Origin: an uncultured Spartobacteria bacterium
GTDB taxonomy: Bacteria; Verrucomicrobiota; Verrucomicrobiia; Chthoniobacterales; Chthoniobacteraceae
Direction: 5' to 3'
Assembly: GCA_903919125.1 (NCBI GenBank)
Contig: CAIXGS010000048.1
Span: forward strand, 1 to 64,000
Length of the DNA stretch: 64,000 bases
Below the pieces are notes generated by a model. That model ran no database searches and had not been told where the DNA came from. It saw nothing but the letters and a program-made list of their open reading frames with translations. The translations under genes and the position numbers were made by a program. Shown here piece after piece: positions 33,969 to 42,869 of this stretch (the first letter of the stretch is position 1; every line of letters starts with the position of its first letter).

Positions 33969-35426
33969 ATGAATCATCGCGAGTCAAATTCCTGTTCCTT
34001 TAATTCGGACAGCTCCCCGCTTCTCCATCCGGGCGCTGCCGGCTTTCTATCCCGCCGCGATTTCTTGGTGCGCAACGGTGTCGGCTTCGGCGGTCTAAGT
34101 TTGGCAGCTCTTTTCGGCATCAATCCTTTCGACTTAAACGCCGCCACAACCGGCGGGCCACTGATGCCCAAGGCGCCCCATTTCCCAGCGAAAGCCAAAG
34201 CTGTCATCCAAATCTTCGCCTCCGGTGCACCCTCCACAGTGGACACTTGGGATTACAAGCCCGAGTTGGAAAAGAACGATGGTAAAAAAATTCCAGGCTA
34301 CGAAGGCTTGGCGTTCGCCTCTCCCTTCAAGTTCACGAAAAGCGGAAAGTCTGGAATTGATACCAGCGAAATTTTTCCTGAACTGGCCAAGCACGTCGAC
34401 AGCATGACGGTGATCAAATCCCTGTTTACCGAAATTCCCGACCACGTGATTGCCGGCCGAATGTTGAATACGGGCTCCGCGCAGTTGCCCAAGCCCAGTT
34501 TGGGCTCATGGGTAACGTACGGATTGGGCAGCGTGAACCAGAACATGCCCGGCTTTATCTCCTTGGGAGGGAGGCCGGATAACCGCCAATGTGCATTTCT
34601 CCCGGGCGTTTACCAAGGCTGTAACGTGAATTACAGTCCCACAGCGAGTCTCTCCACCATCCTTGCCAACATTAAGAGCGAGTTCAGCACGTTGGAGAGG
34701 CAGCGCCGTCAAATCGATTTCGCCGCCCAGTCCAACAGGGAGCACGCCGCGATGCTTCAGAAAGACACTCAGCTCGAAGCACGCATCGAGGCTTTTGAGA
34801 TCGCCTTTAAGATGCAGACGGAAGCGACAGACGCCTTCGATATTTCCAAAGAGCCTGAGGCGATGCGCGAAAGATACATGGGGCCAGCCACGACAATGGC
34901 AGCCGCCGCCGCCATGAAGTCTAACGGCGCGAAGATGTTGGTTGCACGGCGTTTGATCGAACGCGGAGTACGGTTTGTACAAGTGGATACAGGCAACTGG
35001 GATCATCACGAGAATCTCGCCATCAAAGCCAAGGAGGCGGCGTTTGCTGTGGACGGCCCAGTGGCTGCGCTTTTGCAGGATCTCAAAGAACGCGGTCTTC
35101 TAGATTCCACGCTGGTTATTTGGGGGGGCGAGTTCGGCCGCACTGTCACAACCAGCGGCGGCGCAGGGGTTCCCGGGCGCGACCACAACGGCAACGCGAT
35201 GGTCTCCTGGATGGCCGGCGGCGGCGTCAAAGGTGGCCAGAGCTACGGAGGGACCGACGAGTTCGGGGGCAAGGCTGTCGAGAACCGAATGCACATCCAT
35301 GATTTACACGCCACTATCCTCGCGCTCATGGGGTTTGATCACACCAAGCTGACCTTCAACTACAATGGCCGGGATTTCCGTCTCACCGACAACTTCGGCA
35401 ACGTCGCCAAAGAGATTATCGCCTAG
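33969..35426 (+). CDS. DUF1501 domain-containing protein, Tat-exported
   Basis: The 485-residue protein has a twin-arginine signal (LSRRDFLVRNG, about residues 27-37) after an unusually long n-region. The DUF1501 body shows AVIQIFASGAPSTVDTWDYK, DHVIAGRMLNTGSAQLPKP, RFVQVDTGNWDHHENL, LVIWGGEFGRTVTTSGGAG, VPGRDHNGNAM and MHIHDLHATILALMGFDH. The Asp, Glu and His blocks match the sulfatase/phosphatase-like metal site of the family. It is paralogous to the gene at 5190-6644. It precedes the PSD1 gene by 60 bp; in many relatives the order is reversed. Confidence 0.92.
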   Translation: MNHRESNSCSFNSDSSPLLHPGAAGFLSRRDFLVRNGVGFGGLSLAALFGINPFDLNAATTGGPLMPKAPHFPAKAKAVIQIFASGAPSTVDTWDYKPELEKNDGKKIPGYEGLAFASPFKFTKSGKSGIDTSEIFPELAKHVDSMTVIKSLFTEIPDHVIAGRMLNTGSAQLPKPSLGSWVTYGLGSVNQNMPGFISLGGRPDNRQCAFLPGVYQGCNVNYSPTASLSTILANIKSEFSTLERQRRQIDFAAQSNREHAAMLQKDTQLEARIEAFEIAFKMQTEATDAFDISKEPEAMRERYMGPATTMAAAAAMKSNGAKMLVARRLIERGVRFVQVDTGNWDHHENLAIKAKEAAFAVDGPVAALLQDLKERGLLDSTLVIWGGEFGRTVTTSGGAGVPGRDHNGNAMVSWMAGGGVKGGQSYGGTDEFGGKAVENRMHIHDLHATILALMGFDHTKLTFNYNGRDFRLTDNFGNVAKEIIA

Positions 35427-35486
35427 TCCTTTCTTTGATCCACTCCCAAAGGCTGCTCACTCTTCACTTACCTTCAGTTCCTTAAT

Positions 35487-38400
35487 ATGCGACTTCCTTC
35501 GTCGTTAACTTCTACCACAGTTGCGGCGCTGGCCGCCCTGCCGTTTCTCTGTTTTCTGCAAAAGGCCGATTCTGCAGTCACCCCCGCTGCAGCACCGGCG
35601 GTGACCCCTGAACAGAGGGAATTCTTTGAAAACAAGATCCGCCCCATCTTCGCGAATCATTGCATGGAGTGTCACTCCGGAGAAAAAGGGAAAACCAAGG
35701 GCAGTTTCAGCATGGATTCCCGAGAGGAGATTCTCAAAGGCGGTGAAACCGGGCCTAGCATCATTCCGGGTAATGCGAAAGGCAGCACCATGATAAAGGC
35801 GGTGACCTGGGAGGACGATCTCCAGATGCCGCCAAAGAAGAAGTTAAGTGCGGAGCAGATCGAGAATTTGCAAAAATGGGTGGCAATGGGCGCTCCGGAT
35901 CCACGCGACCCGTCTAAACTCGCAAAGGCAGACAAAAAAGCGCATTGGGCTTTCCAACCCGTCGTCAAACCAACCCCGCCAACCGTCAAGAACGCGGCTT
36001 GGTGCGTGAATAAGGTCGACAACTTCATTCTCGCGAAACTGGAAGAGAAGCAGATGTTGCCCGCCCCTCAGGCGGAGAAGGAAACGCTCCTGCGCCGCGC
36101 TTATTACGATTTGATTGGTTTGCCCCCCACTCCGAAAGACATCGAGGACTTCATCCGTGATGCAACGATCAATCAGGATCAAGCATACGCAAAGGTCATT
36201 GAACGTCTTCTAGCGGATCCCGCCTACGGAGAGCGCTGGGGCCGTCACTGGCTGGATACCGCCCGCTATTCGGATACCACAGGGGATGTCAATCAGGAGC
36301 GGGTCAAAGATTATCGTTACCCCTTTGCTTGGACGTATCGGGAATGGGTGATCAAAGCGCTCAACAGTGATCTTCCCTATGATCAATTCATCATGCAGCA
36401 ACTCGCTGCGGATAAACTTCCGAACAACCCGAAGGAAAATCTAGCCGCCTTGGGTCTGCTAACGGTTGGTCAACGTTTCGATACGAAGGACGACATTATC
36501 AATGACCGCATCGATGTCATCGGCCGTGGGTTCTTGGGTTTGACCCTTGCGTGCGCCAGGTGCCACGACCACAAATTTGACCCAGTCACCGCTGCCGATT
36601 ACTACGCGCTTCGCGGGGTCTTCGCGAGCACGGTTGAACCTAAAGAAGGGCCTTTGATTGCAGGCGATCCGCATTCGCCAACGTTCATTAAATATCAGGA
36701 AGAGTTGTCGAAACTGGAGGAAAAGGCGTACGCCGCGTTCTATAAACTTCAGAGAGATTACAACGATAAATTAATGAAGCACGGAGAAGCCATATTTGAA
36801 GCAGCCGTACTCACCAGAAAAGGTTCAACCCAAGAACAAGTTGCCAAAGGCAATGAGATCTTAAAGAAAGCGGGGCTCGATAAAGATAAGGACGTCCTTT
36901 TTAACGGGGCGGTCATGGCGACTGCTAAACTGAGGCCAAATGACGATATCTATGGGCCGTTTTTCCGGTTGTTCAACACCACCGACGATACTCGAGCAGC
37001 CCTCATCGAATCCACTCTCAATGGTCGGGACAGGGCCAAGTTCAATCCAGAGGTCATCACCTTTTTAAAAGAACAGAAGGCTCCTCTCCCGTCCGATCTT
37101 CATGAGGTGGCCGTCCTCGTGGGCAAATTCTTTCAGAAAATGGAGCCTCGAGTCGCCGGCCTCTACGCAACGTTCACGGACAAAACCAAGGACATTTCCA
37201 ACTCCCCAGACTTGGCAGCGATGAAAGTGGCGGTGTTCCCCCTGCGGCTAGCGCCCGCCTCTGAATTGGACATCCCAAGGCTGATGGAAGAGGGCAACAC
37301 GGGCGGTTTCAACACTCGGATGCAGGGGATACTGAAAGAGACAGCGAACTTGGCTGGGATTAATAAGTTCAAAGTGACCTTCAAGGGCGGTCCAGTGCGC
37401 GCAATGACTTTGGAGGACATCGCCACGCCCGTCGACTCGCCTTTGTACGTGCGCGGGAACGCCCCTAAACCCGGCGAGAAAGTGCGCACGGTGCCCCGCC
37501 GTTTCGTCGAAGTCCTCAGTATGAATGGCGAGCCGGTGCCCTTCAAAGATGGAAGCGGCCGTCTGGAGCTCGCGCAGTCCATCGCGAGCAAGACCAACCC
37601 ATTAACGGCTCGAGTCATCGTCAACCGTGTGTGGATGCATCATTTTGGCGATGGCTTGGTACGCACGCCGGATGATTTGGGGAATCAAGCGGGTAAACCC
37701 ACGCACCCTGAGCTGTTGGACTTTTTGGCCAACTGGTTCATGGAAGATTTTGGCGCTGCAAAACCAGGCTGGTCTTTGAAAAACCTGCACAAGGCCATCA
37801 TGCTTTCACGGGCTTATCAGCAGTCCAGCAACACCGCATTCAAAGCCGGCTCTGGCGGTTACGAAAAAGTAGATCCAGCCAACACCATGCTTTGGCGCGC
37901 CAACGTGCGTCGTTTGGACTTCGAGGGCTTCCGCGACTCCCTCATCAGTATGGCGGGGATCATGGATCGCACCCTCGGCGGCCAATCCTTCAACGTCACC
38001 GACGAGCCTTACAGTTTCCGCCGTTCTGTGTACGCCTACATCGACCGCGCCAGCATGCCTGACTTGCTGATGCAGTTCGACATGGCCAACCCCGATGCAC
38101 CCAACAGTCGGCGCAACTCCACGATCGTTCCCCAGCAGGCGCTCTTTCTCATGAACAGTTCCTTCGTGGCGGAAATTGTGCAAAACGTCGTTCACCGCCC
38201 GGAAATTGTCCAAGCGGTGCGCGAAGGTTCCGACCGCGGGATCAACGCGGTTTATAGGGTGGTTCTGCAGCGCCTCCCGACTCCTAATGAGCGTCAGAGA
38301 GCGATGGCCTTCCTATTGAAAGAAAACAAGGAACAGGCTACAGTTAAAGCGGATGCGCAGAAAATTAATCAGGAAGCCGCAAAGCTGGCGGAGAAAAAGG

Positions 38401-38540
38401 CCAAAGCCGCTCAAAACTCAAAATTGAACACTGCGGCCATCCAAAACGAAGGTGAAATGGTGCAACGCGTGGCGTTCTCTCCGTGGGAGACGCTGGTTCA
38501 GGCGTTGCTCTTCTCCAACGAAGCGGCCTACGTGAACTGA
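35487..38540 (+). CDS. PSD1 and planctomycete cytochrome c domain protein (DUF1549/DUF1553)
   Basis: The 1017-residue exported protein starts with a signal peptide (about 1-29). A planctomycete cytochrome c domain follows with the haem motif C59-x-x-C62-H63 (NHCMECHSGEKG). PSCyt2/DUF1549 comes next (about 165-370, with YDLIGLPPTPKDIEDFI, YGERWGRHWLDTARYSD, GLTLACARCHDHKFDPVTAA). The C-terminal DUF1553 (about 680-1000) has NPLTARVIVNRVWMHHFGDG and VPQQALFLMNSSFV. A second CxxCH (CARCHDH) lies inside DUF1549 and could bind haem or metal. It is the usual genetic partner of DUF1501. Substrate and electron acceptor are unknown. Confidence 0.94.
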   Translation: MRLPSSLTSTTVAALAALPFLCFLQKADSAVTPAAAPAVTPEQREFFENKIRPIFANHCMECHSGEKGKTKGSFSMDSREEILKGGETGPSIIPGNAKGSTMIKAVTWEDDLQMPPKKKLSAEQIENLQKWVAMGAPDPRDPSKLAKADKKAHWAFQPVVKPTPPTVKNAAWCVNKVDNFILAKLEEKQMLPAPQAEKETLLRRAYYDLIGLPPTPKDIEDFIRDATINQDQAYAKVIERLLADPAYGERWGRHWLDTARYSDTTGDVNQERVKDYRYPFAWTYREWVIKALNSDLPYDQFIMQQLAADKLPNNPKENLAALGLLTVGQRFDTKDDIINDRIDVIGRGFLGLTLACARCHDHKFDPVTAADYYALRGVFASTVEPKEGPLIAGDPHSPTFIKYQEELSKLEEKAYAAFYKLQRDYNDKLMKHGEAIFEAAVLTRKGSTQEQVAKGNEILKKAGLDKDKDVLFNGAVMATAKLRPNDDIYGPFFRLFNTTDDTRAALIESTLNGRDRAKFNPEVITFLKEQKAPLPSDLHEVAVLVGKFFQKMEPRVAGLYATFTDKTKDISNSPDLAAMKVAVFPLRLAPASELDIPRLMEEGNTGGFNTRMQGILKETANLAGINKFKVTFKGGPVRAMTLEDIATPVDSPLYVRGNAPKPGEKVRTVPRRFVEVLSMNGEPVPFKDGSGRLELAQSIASKTNPLTARVIVNRVWMHHFGDGLVRTPDDLGNQAGKPTHPELLDFLANWFMEDFGAAKPGWSLKNLHKAIMLSRAYQQSSNTAFKAGSGGYEKVDPANTMLWRANVRRLDFEGFRDSLISMAGIMDRTLGGQSFNVTDEPYSFRRSVYAYIDRASMPDLLMQFDMANPDAPNSRRNSTIVPQQALFLMNSSFVAEIVQNVVHRPEIVQAVREGSDRGINAVYRVVLQRLPTPNERQRAMAFLLKENKEQATVKADAQKINQEAAKLAEKKAKAAQNSKLNTAAIQNEGEMVQRVAFSPWETLVQALLFSNEAAYVN

Positions 38541-38589
38541 GGCCGTTTCCAAACGTCAGAAAAAGAGAAGTAGGATTTGACCAACTGGT

Positions 38590-38862
38590 TTGATCAACGA
38601 GTTTAAATGGGTGATTCCGTCTTCTAACCTGGTCGGCGCTTTTGAGGCGAAAACCAAACTCGGCGAACTGCTAGAACGGGTTCGGTTTGGGGATTCATTT
38701 ACCATCACTAAACACGACCGCCCAATCGCCCGCCTTGTGGGTTATGACAGCGCGATGGAGGAACGGCGACAGGCCGCTACGGCCGCGCTGAGGAACCTGC
38801 GTTCTCGGTACCGGCTTCAAGGTGTTGATCCTCGCGTGTTACGTGAAGAGGGACGGGCATGA
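38590..38862 (+). CDS. Type II antitoxin, Phd/YefM family
   Basis: The 90-residue product shows the Phd/YefM pattern: FEAKTKLGELLERVRFGDS followed by FTITKHDRPIARLVGYDSA, then a C-terminal helical tail that would bind the toxin. Members bind DNA as dimers through the N-terminal half and repress their operon. The start is TTG 38590, or GTG 38611, which would give a shorter and equally good N-terminus. The stop overlaps the next start as ATGA, the classic antitoxin-toxin coupling. The toxin downstream is ruined, so this is an orphan antitoxin. Confidence 0.85.
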   Translation: MINEFKWVIPSSNLVGAFEAKTKLGELLERVRFGDSFTITKHDRPIARLVGYDSAMEERRQAATAALRNLRSRYRLQGVDPRVLREEGRA

Positions 38863-39282
38863 GTTTGGCTTTTGTTCTCGATTGTTCAGCGACGCTGCCT
38901 TGGATTTTTGGCGATGAAGCGACCGACGCTACGGACCGTTTTCTGAACGAGTTAACATTGGGGGCACGCGTGGGTTCCTTCTCTGTAGCACCTGGAACTC
39001 GCAAATGTATTGGTAGGAGCGCAACGCCGGATTCGGCTTGATCAAGCCGCTTGCGAGGCGTTTCTTTCCCATCTGGGCGAATACGATATTCGTATGGATA
39101 CCGAGACTGTTCCCCGAGCATGGAGCAAGACATTGGATCTTGCGCTGCTTCATAAGCTCTCGGTTTACGATGCTGCCTATTTGGAATTGGCGTTACGCTG
39201 GGATCTTCCTCTCGCGACGATGGATGGCGCACTGCTTTAGGCCGCTCGCGTTTCTGGAGTCAGACTATCTCTCCAAGCTTGA
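38859..39282 (+). pseudogene. Broken VapC-type toxin (PIN domain)
   Basis: The first part, LAFVLDCSATLPWIFGDEA, carries the first PIN Asp and runs in one frame to about 38970. After a frame change the rest reads WVPSL, stop, HLELANVLVGAQRRIRLD, then TLDLALLHKLSVYDAAYLEL and ALRWDLPLATMDGALL, stop, AARVSGVRLSLQA. Two TAG codons interrupt it: 38986-38988, where VapC proteins usually have Trp, and 39238-39240, where Gln would fit. The total length, 424 bp, is one base more than a multiple of three, matching one insertion or a two-base deletion near 38970. The catalytic acidic residues are otherwise still recognisable, so the damage is recent. Confidence 0.85.
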
Positions 39283-39585
39283 TTTGCTGATGGCAGTTTC
39301 CGTGCGTGCGTAACACAGGGGGGGACACTTCCCTTCCCACCGTGCCCGTACATCGGCATTGCTTTTGTGATCCCAGCCATAGCTGTGCACCAAGTTGAAC
39401 CCCACAGTCGCGAGTGTCGGGAAGTCAGCCGTGCTGGTCGAATATATGCCAATTGGGAATAACAGCTTACCGTTGAACTTAATACACTGCTGACCATTGA
39501 GCTGTACGGTTGCTGGTTCAACGGCGGGCAGCGGTGCCAGCGGCGGGAGCAAAAGTAAGGAAAGGAGAGTTTTGCGGAGTTTCAT
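39265..39585 (-). pseudogene. Truncated secreted glycoside-hydrolase-like protein
   Basis: A signal peptide (MKLRKTLLSLLLLPPLAPLP) is followed by VQLNGQQCIKFNGKLLFPIG, IYSTSTADFPTLATVGFNLV and HSYGWDHKS. This is how the first strands of secreted TIM-barrel glycoside hydrolases (GH2/GH42-like) read, with the product breaking off after about 80 residues. The remaining 28 residues (from ADVRARWEGK) do not continue the fold and reach a stop inside the neighbouring VapC remnant. A deletion near 39345 therefore joined the end of the carbohydrate locus to the toxin locus. It lies 28 bp downstream of the beta-helix/esterase gene and would be its operon partner. Confidence 0.6.
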
Positions 39586-39613
39586 CAGGTGACGAGAGGG
39601 ATTGCGGTCGACC

Positions 39614-41995
39614 TCATTTCGCGGAGACAAGCTGCTTATCGAGAAAATCGAACAGCGCGGGCAGTGTCGCTCGCACCGTCCCGAAATCATGTGCGCCGTC
39701 CACTTCACGGAAGGTGTGGGCAATGCCGGTGCCTGTGAGTGCAGCGTCGAAGTTGCGATTCATCTGCGCGTCGAAAGCTGCCTTGCCGGTAATGAAGAGC
39801 ACGGACTTTCCACGCAGGGCCTCGACCTTGTTCATGCAGTTGAATGGACGCCATGCCTTTTCATCCGAACCGAAGAGTGATGAGACGGGATAGTTCTCCT
39901 CTTTGGGCAAATGCGGGTTGGGAAAATCGAGCAGCGCAATGCTGGTCGCGACGGCTCCGATCTCAATGGGGAAGGTCTGCGCAAAACGCATGGCACCATA
40001 GCCGCCCATGCTCCAGCCGCAGATCCCTGTGCGCTCGGGCTTCGAGGAAACCGGAAGTGTTTGCCGCACATGATCGAGCAGCTCCCGAAGCATGGATTCA
40101 TACCGAGACGTTGGCTCAGCTTGGCTGTCGAGATACCAGCCGCGCCGACCATCTGCGAAGACGATGGCAAACTTTTGCTGGAACACGAGCGCGCGAGCGT
40201 CAGCGTCTTCGGCAATGGTCCGGTGATTGCGCCCATCGCCATGTAGGAGGAGCACCAGCGGCCAGCCCCCTGCGGGCGGAGTGCCTTTAGGCATGTAAGC
40301 GGAGTAGTCGACCACGCGACCGAGCGCCTGAGACTGGAATGTGAGGGCAGGGATTTCAGCGCCCACGGCGTTGGGTGCGGACTCCGTATTGCCTCGAAGG
40401 GTCACGTTTTCACAACCGACCGCCGGTGGAATATCGCGCACGGGGCCGCTGAAAATGTTGTCCGCTACAAGGATGGTGTCGCCACCCGGAGCGAAGGTGA
40501 TAGCGTACCCGGCGTTGGGACCGCTGGTGAAAATATTCCCGCGCACGGTAACGTTGCCGTAGCGACCACTCGGCTCGTGCGTGGTGAAATAGAGTTCGGA
40601 GTAGCGCTCGTAGTCGCCGGTGAGGAAGCTGCGGCGTCCGCGGCGCGGGTCGCGTTCGCACTTAGTCGTGTTATTCACGAAGACGTTGTCCGCGAGAATG
40701 AAGTTGCGCGGTTGATTGATCCAGGAGCCGCGTCCGCCGTTGCGGAACGTGTTGCCGATGATGGTCACGTCCTCGCACGATTTTTCTACGCTGATGACGC
40801 GCGATCCGTTTGTCCCGTCCACGGTGTTCCCTGTGATGGTCGCGTTCTTGCAAAATTCGGCGAGGAAAAAGGCCCCCATGCGCGAGCCGGTGATATGGTT
40901 ATTGGCGAAGGTGATGCCGCGCGATTTCTGGATGTGCATTGTGTCGCCGAGTGCGCTGAAGCGGTTGCCGCGCACGATGACGTTCTCGCAGCCCACAAGG
41001 TCGAGCGCGCCTTTGCCCGGCCCGCTGCCCGCTGGTGCGTAGAGGGCAAGATGGGCTTGAAATAAATGACTGATGAGCCGCGCCTGCGGCCCTGCGTCGC
41101 TAGCGAACTTGATTGCCTCACCGCCGACTTTGTCCGCGATGCGGATGAAGTCCGGTGTAGTCTCGATGACAAAATACTGCCGCCCGCGCACGAGGTTCGA
41201 CGGTAGCGAATCGCCGAAAAAACAAACAGTATCGTGGCCACGCTCCGCCTCGGCACCCTCTCGCTTTTTCGAAACAGGCAACGGATTGGAGTTGTCGAAG
41301 AACACACGCTCGTCGTCCGCCTTCATCCTCACCGGCCCGCGCACGAGGTCGTTGCGGAAATACTTCGTGGCCATCGCGCGCTCCGCGTCGCTGTAGTCCT
41401 CGGGCCAGACCGTGATTTGCCAAAGATAGCCGTAGTCCCACATGAATTTCCCACTGCGCTCAAGCGTGCAGTTCTCCACCGTCACGTTGCGCGCAAATGT
41501 CTCCACCGCGCGCTCACTGCCTTTCTTTTCCGCACCGAGCACGGTGATGACCGCACCTGCGAGGCCGTCTGACGTGACGTCGCGAAAGGTAAGATTCTCC
41601 GTGCGACCGCCCGGCGTCGTGGTGACGAGAATCGCCCGCGTGTTCGCATTCGGCTCCCACGAGTTGTCGCCCTTTGTATTGTCAAAAACGTGCCCAGTGA
41701 AATGGCCGCCGAACCAACGAAAGTCGCTCACGTTCTCACCGGCAAAAAGAACCACCCGCGCCTTGTCGCCGAGTGTCTTCGGTAAATGAAACCGCGCCCC
41801 GTAGGCTGACACCGTCGTGTGCGAGGCAATCGGCAGCGGCTTCGTGCCATCGAGTTCGTAGTCGCCTGGCGGAATCGTCACCACGCCGCCGTGCTCCCCG
41901 ACTGGAGCGAGAATGGCTGCAAGTTTCGCGGAGTCATCGGCGAACGCGGGTGAGACAGCTAACGCGAGGATTGAGAGAAGCACGGTTATGTTCAT
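39614..41995 (-). CDS. Secreted beta-helix (pectate-lyase-like) / serine esterase fusion
   Basis: The 793-residue protein has a signal peptide (MNITVLLSILALAVSPAFA). A right-handed parallel beta-helix covers about 20-545, shown by GGVVTIPPGDYELDG at the cap and repeated coils such as NVIVRGNRFSALGDTMHI, ATITGNTVDGTNGSRVISV and DVTIIGNTFRNGG. The last 230 residues form an alpha/beta hydrolase of the esterase D/feruloyl-esterase type: PLVLLLHGDGRNHRT, nucleophile Ser662 in GWSMGGYGAMRFAQ, and a C-terminal His in VDGAHDFGT. The two halves suggest binding or cutting of an acidic polysaccharide combined with removal of ester groups. ATG 41995 starts the signal peptide. It is the ninth gene of the minus-strand carbohydrate locus. 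Confidence 0.88.
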   Translation of the reverse strand: MNITVLLSILALAVSPAFADDSAKLAAILAPVGEHGGVVTIPPGDYELDGTKPLPIASHTTVSAYGARFHLPKTLGDKARVVLFAGENVSDFRWFGGHFTGHVFDNTKGDNSWEPNANTRAILVTTTPGGRTENLTFRDVTSDGLAGAVITVLGAEKKGSERAVETFARNVTVENCTLERSGKFMWDYGYLWQITVWPEDYSDAERAMATKYFRNDLVRGPVRMKADDERVFFDNSNPLPVSKKREGAEAERGHDTVCFFGDSLPSNLVRGRQYFVIETTPDFIRIADKVGGEAIKFASDAGPQARLISHLFQAHLALYAPAGSGPGKGALDLVGCENVIVRGNRFSALGDTMHIQKSRGITFANNHITGSRMGAFFLAEFCKNATITGNTVDGTNGSRVISVEKSCEDVTIIGNTFRNGGRGSWINQPRNFILADNVFVNNTTKCERDPRRGRRSFLTGDYERYSELYFTTHEPSGRYGNVTVRGNIFTSGPNAGYAITFAPGGDTILVADNIFSGPVRDIPPAVGCENVTLRGNTESAPNAVGAEIPALTFQSQALGRVVDYSAYMPKGTPPAGGWPLVLLLHGDGRNHRTIAEDADARALVFQQKFAIVFADGRRGWYLDSQAEPTSRYESMLRELLDHVRQTLPVSSKPERTGICGWSMGGYGAMRFAQTFPIEIGAVATSIALLDFPNPHLPKEENYPVSSLFGSDEKAWRPFNCMNKVEALRGKSVLFITGKAAFDAQMNRNFDAALTGTGIAHTFREVDGAHDFGTVRATLPALFDFLDKQLVSAK

Positions 41996-42092
41996 AAAAG
42001 TAACGCAAAACTCACATGGGCAACCATTTGTTGGAAACCGTGGCGACAAACTCTATGTGAAAAGCGACAATGCCACGCTTGCGTCTATGGAG

Positions 42093-42113
42093 CACTCAGA
42101 GTGATTCTGAGTG
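42093..42113. terminator. Perfect hairpin CACTCAGA-gtgat-TCTGAGTG after the DUF1080 gene
   Basis: An 8 bp perfect stem with a 5-base loop lies 5 bp beyond the stop of the minus-strand DUF1080 gene and 98 bp before the next gene. There is no T-run after it on the minus strand. It may be a transcript-stabilising or attenuating hairpin rather than a true intrinsic terminator. It could set different mRNA levels for the upstream and downstream parts of the operon. Confidence 0.45.
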
Positions 42114-42118
42114 GTAAT

Positions 42119-42844
42119 TCAAGGCAGCTCCCGCACGCGCAACTTCCGAAACTGAATAGGCGACCCTTCACTTTCCAAGCACAGATAACCCTTCGCCGGC
42201 TCAATCGCAGTGCCGCCGGAAACCTCTTCGCCGTTCACCCAGAGGCGCACTTCGCCGTTGATGGCGCGGATGTAGTAATGGTTCCACTCACCGTGCCCTT
42301 TACTTAAATGCTTGCGCGGGAAGCTACGTTTGCCGTCAGGAGACAAGGGGGGAAACGGGGTCATTTTGACGCGGACAGGGAAAACGTCGCCGTTGGTACC
42401 GAACCAGTCTGTCTTGGCGCCCTTGGCCTTCATCATCTCGGTGAAGCCGTGGTCGAGAATCTGGACTTCGATACCATCCGGCAGGCGCTGCTTGCCCTCG
42501 AGGGTCAGCTTCTCGAGCGAATCGGGCTTTGCCCAAACAAACACGCCGGAATTGCCAGCGGACTTTTCGTGCATCCATTCGACCACCATTTCGAAGTTGG
42601 TGAATTCCTTGGTGGTGCGCAGCACGCCGATGGGTTCACCGGTGCAGTGCAGGACTCCGCTTTTCCAGGCCCAAGTATTTTCGGGTGTATTGACGATTGC
42701 GAAGTCGCTCTCTACGAGCGAACGCCACCCCGGACTTTCATCATCGATAAAAGCGCGAACGGTTGCAGCGGGGGAAGCGGTATCTTGCGCATTGGCAGTC
42801 GCGGCAACGCACAAGATCAGACTGAGGATGAGGGTTTTATTCAT
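42119..42844 (-). CDS. Secreted DUF1080 (3-keto-glycoside hydrolase-like) protein
   Basis: The 241-residue product has a signal peptide (MNKTLILSLILCVAATANA) and one DUF1080 domain: NTPENTWAWKSGVLHCTGEP, FTNFEMVVEWMHEKSAGNSG, VFVWAKPDS, LPDGIEVQILDHGF and RLWVNGEEVSGGTAIEPAKG. The Glu in the GIEVQILD block is the conserved acidic residue that in DUF1080 structures lines the active site. It would cleave a 3-keto-glycoside outside the cytoplasmic membrane. It follows the ThuA-like gene by 25 bp. Confidence 0.9.
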   Translation of the reverse strand: MNKTLILSLILCVAATANAQDTASPAATVRAFIDDESPGWRSLVESDFAIVNTPENTWAWKSGVLHCTGEPIGVLRTTKEFTNFEMVVEWMHEKSAGNSGVFVWAKPDSLEKLTLEGKQRLPDGIEVQILDHGFTEMMKAKGAKTDWFGTNGDVFPVRVKMTPFPPLSPDGKRSFPRKHLSKGHGEWNHYYIRAINGEVRLWVNGEEVSGGTAIEPAKGYLCLESEGSPIQFRKLRVRELP

Positions 42845-42869
42845 AAATTAAAGACAGAGTTGAGCAGGC

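Noticed and set aside
3139-39282. Amber codon readthrough explaining the toxin genes
   Set aside because: Both toxins also contain frameshifts, and normal genes in the window use TAG as a terminal stop.
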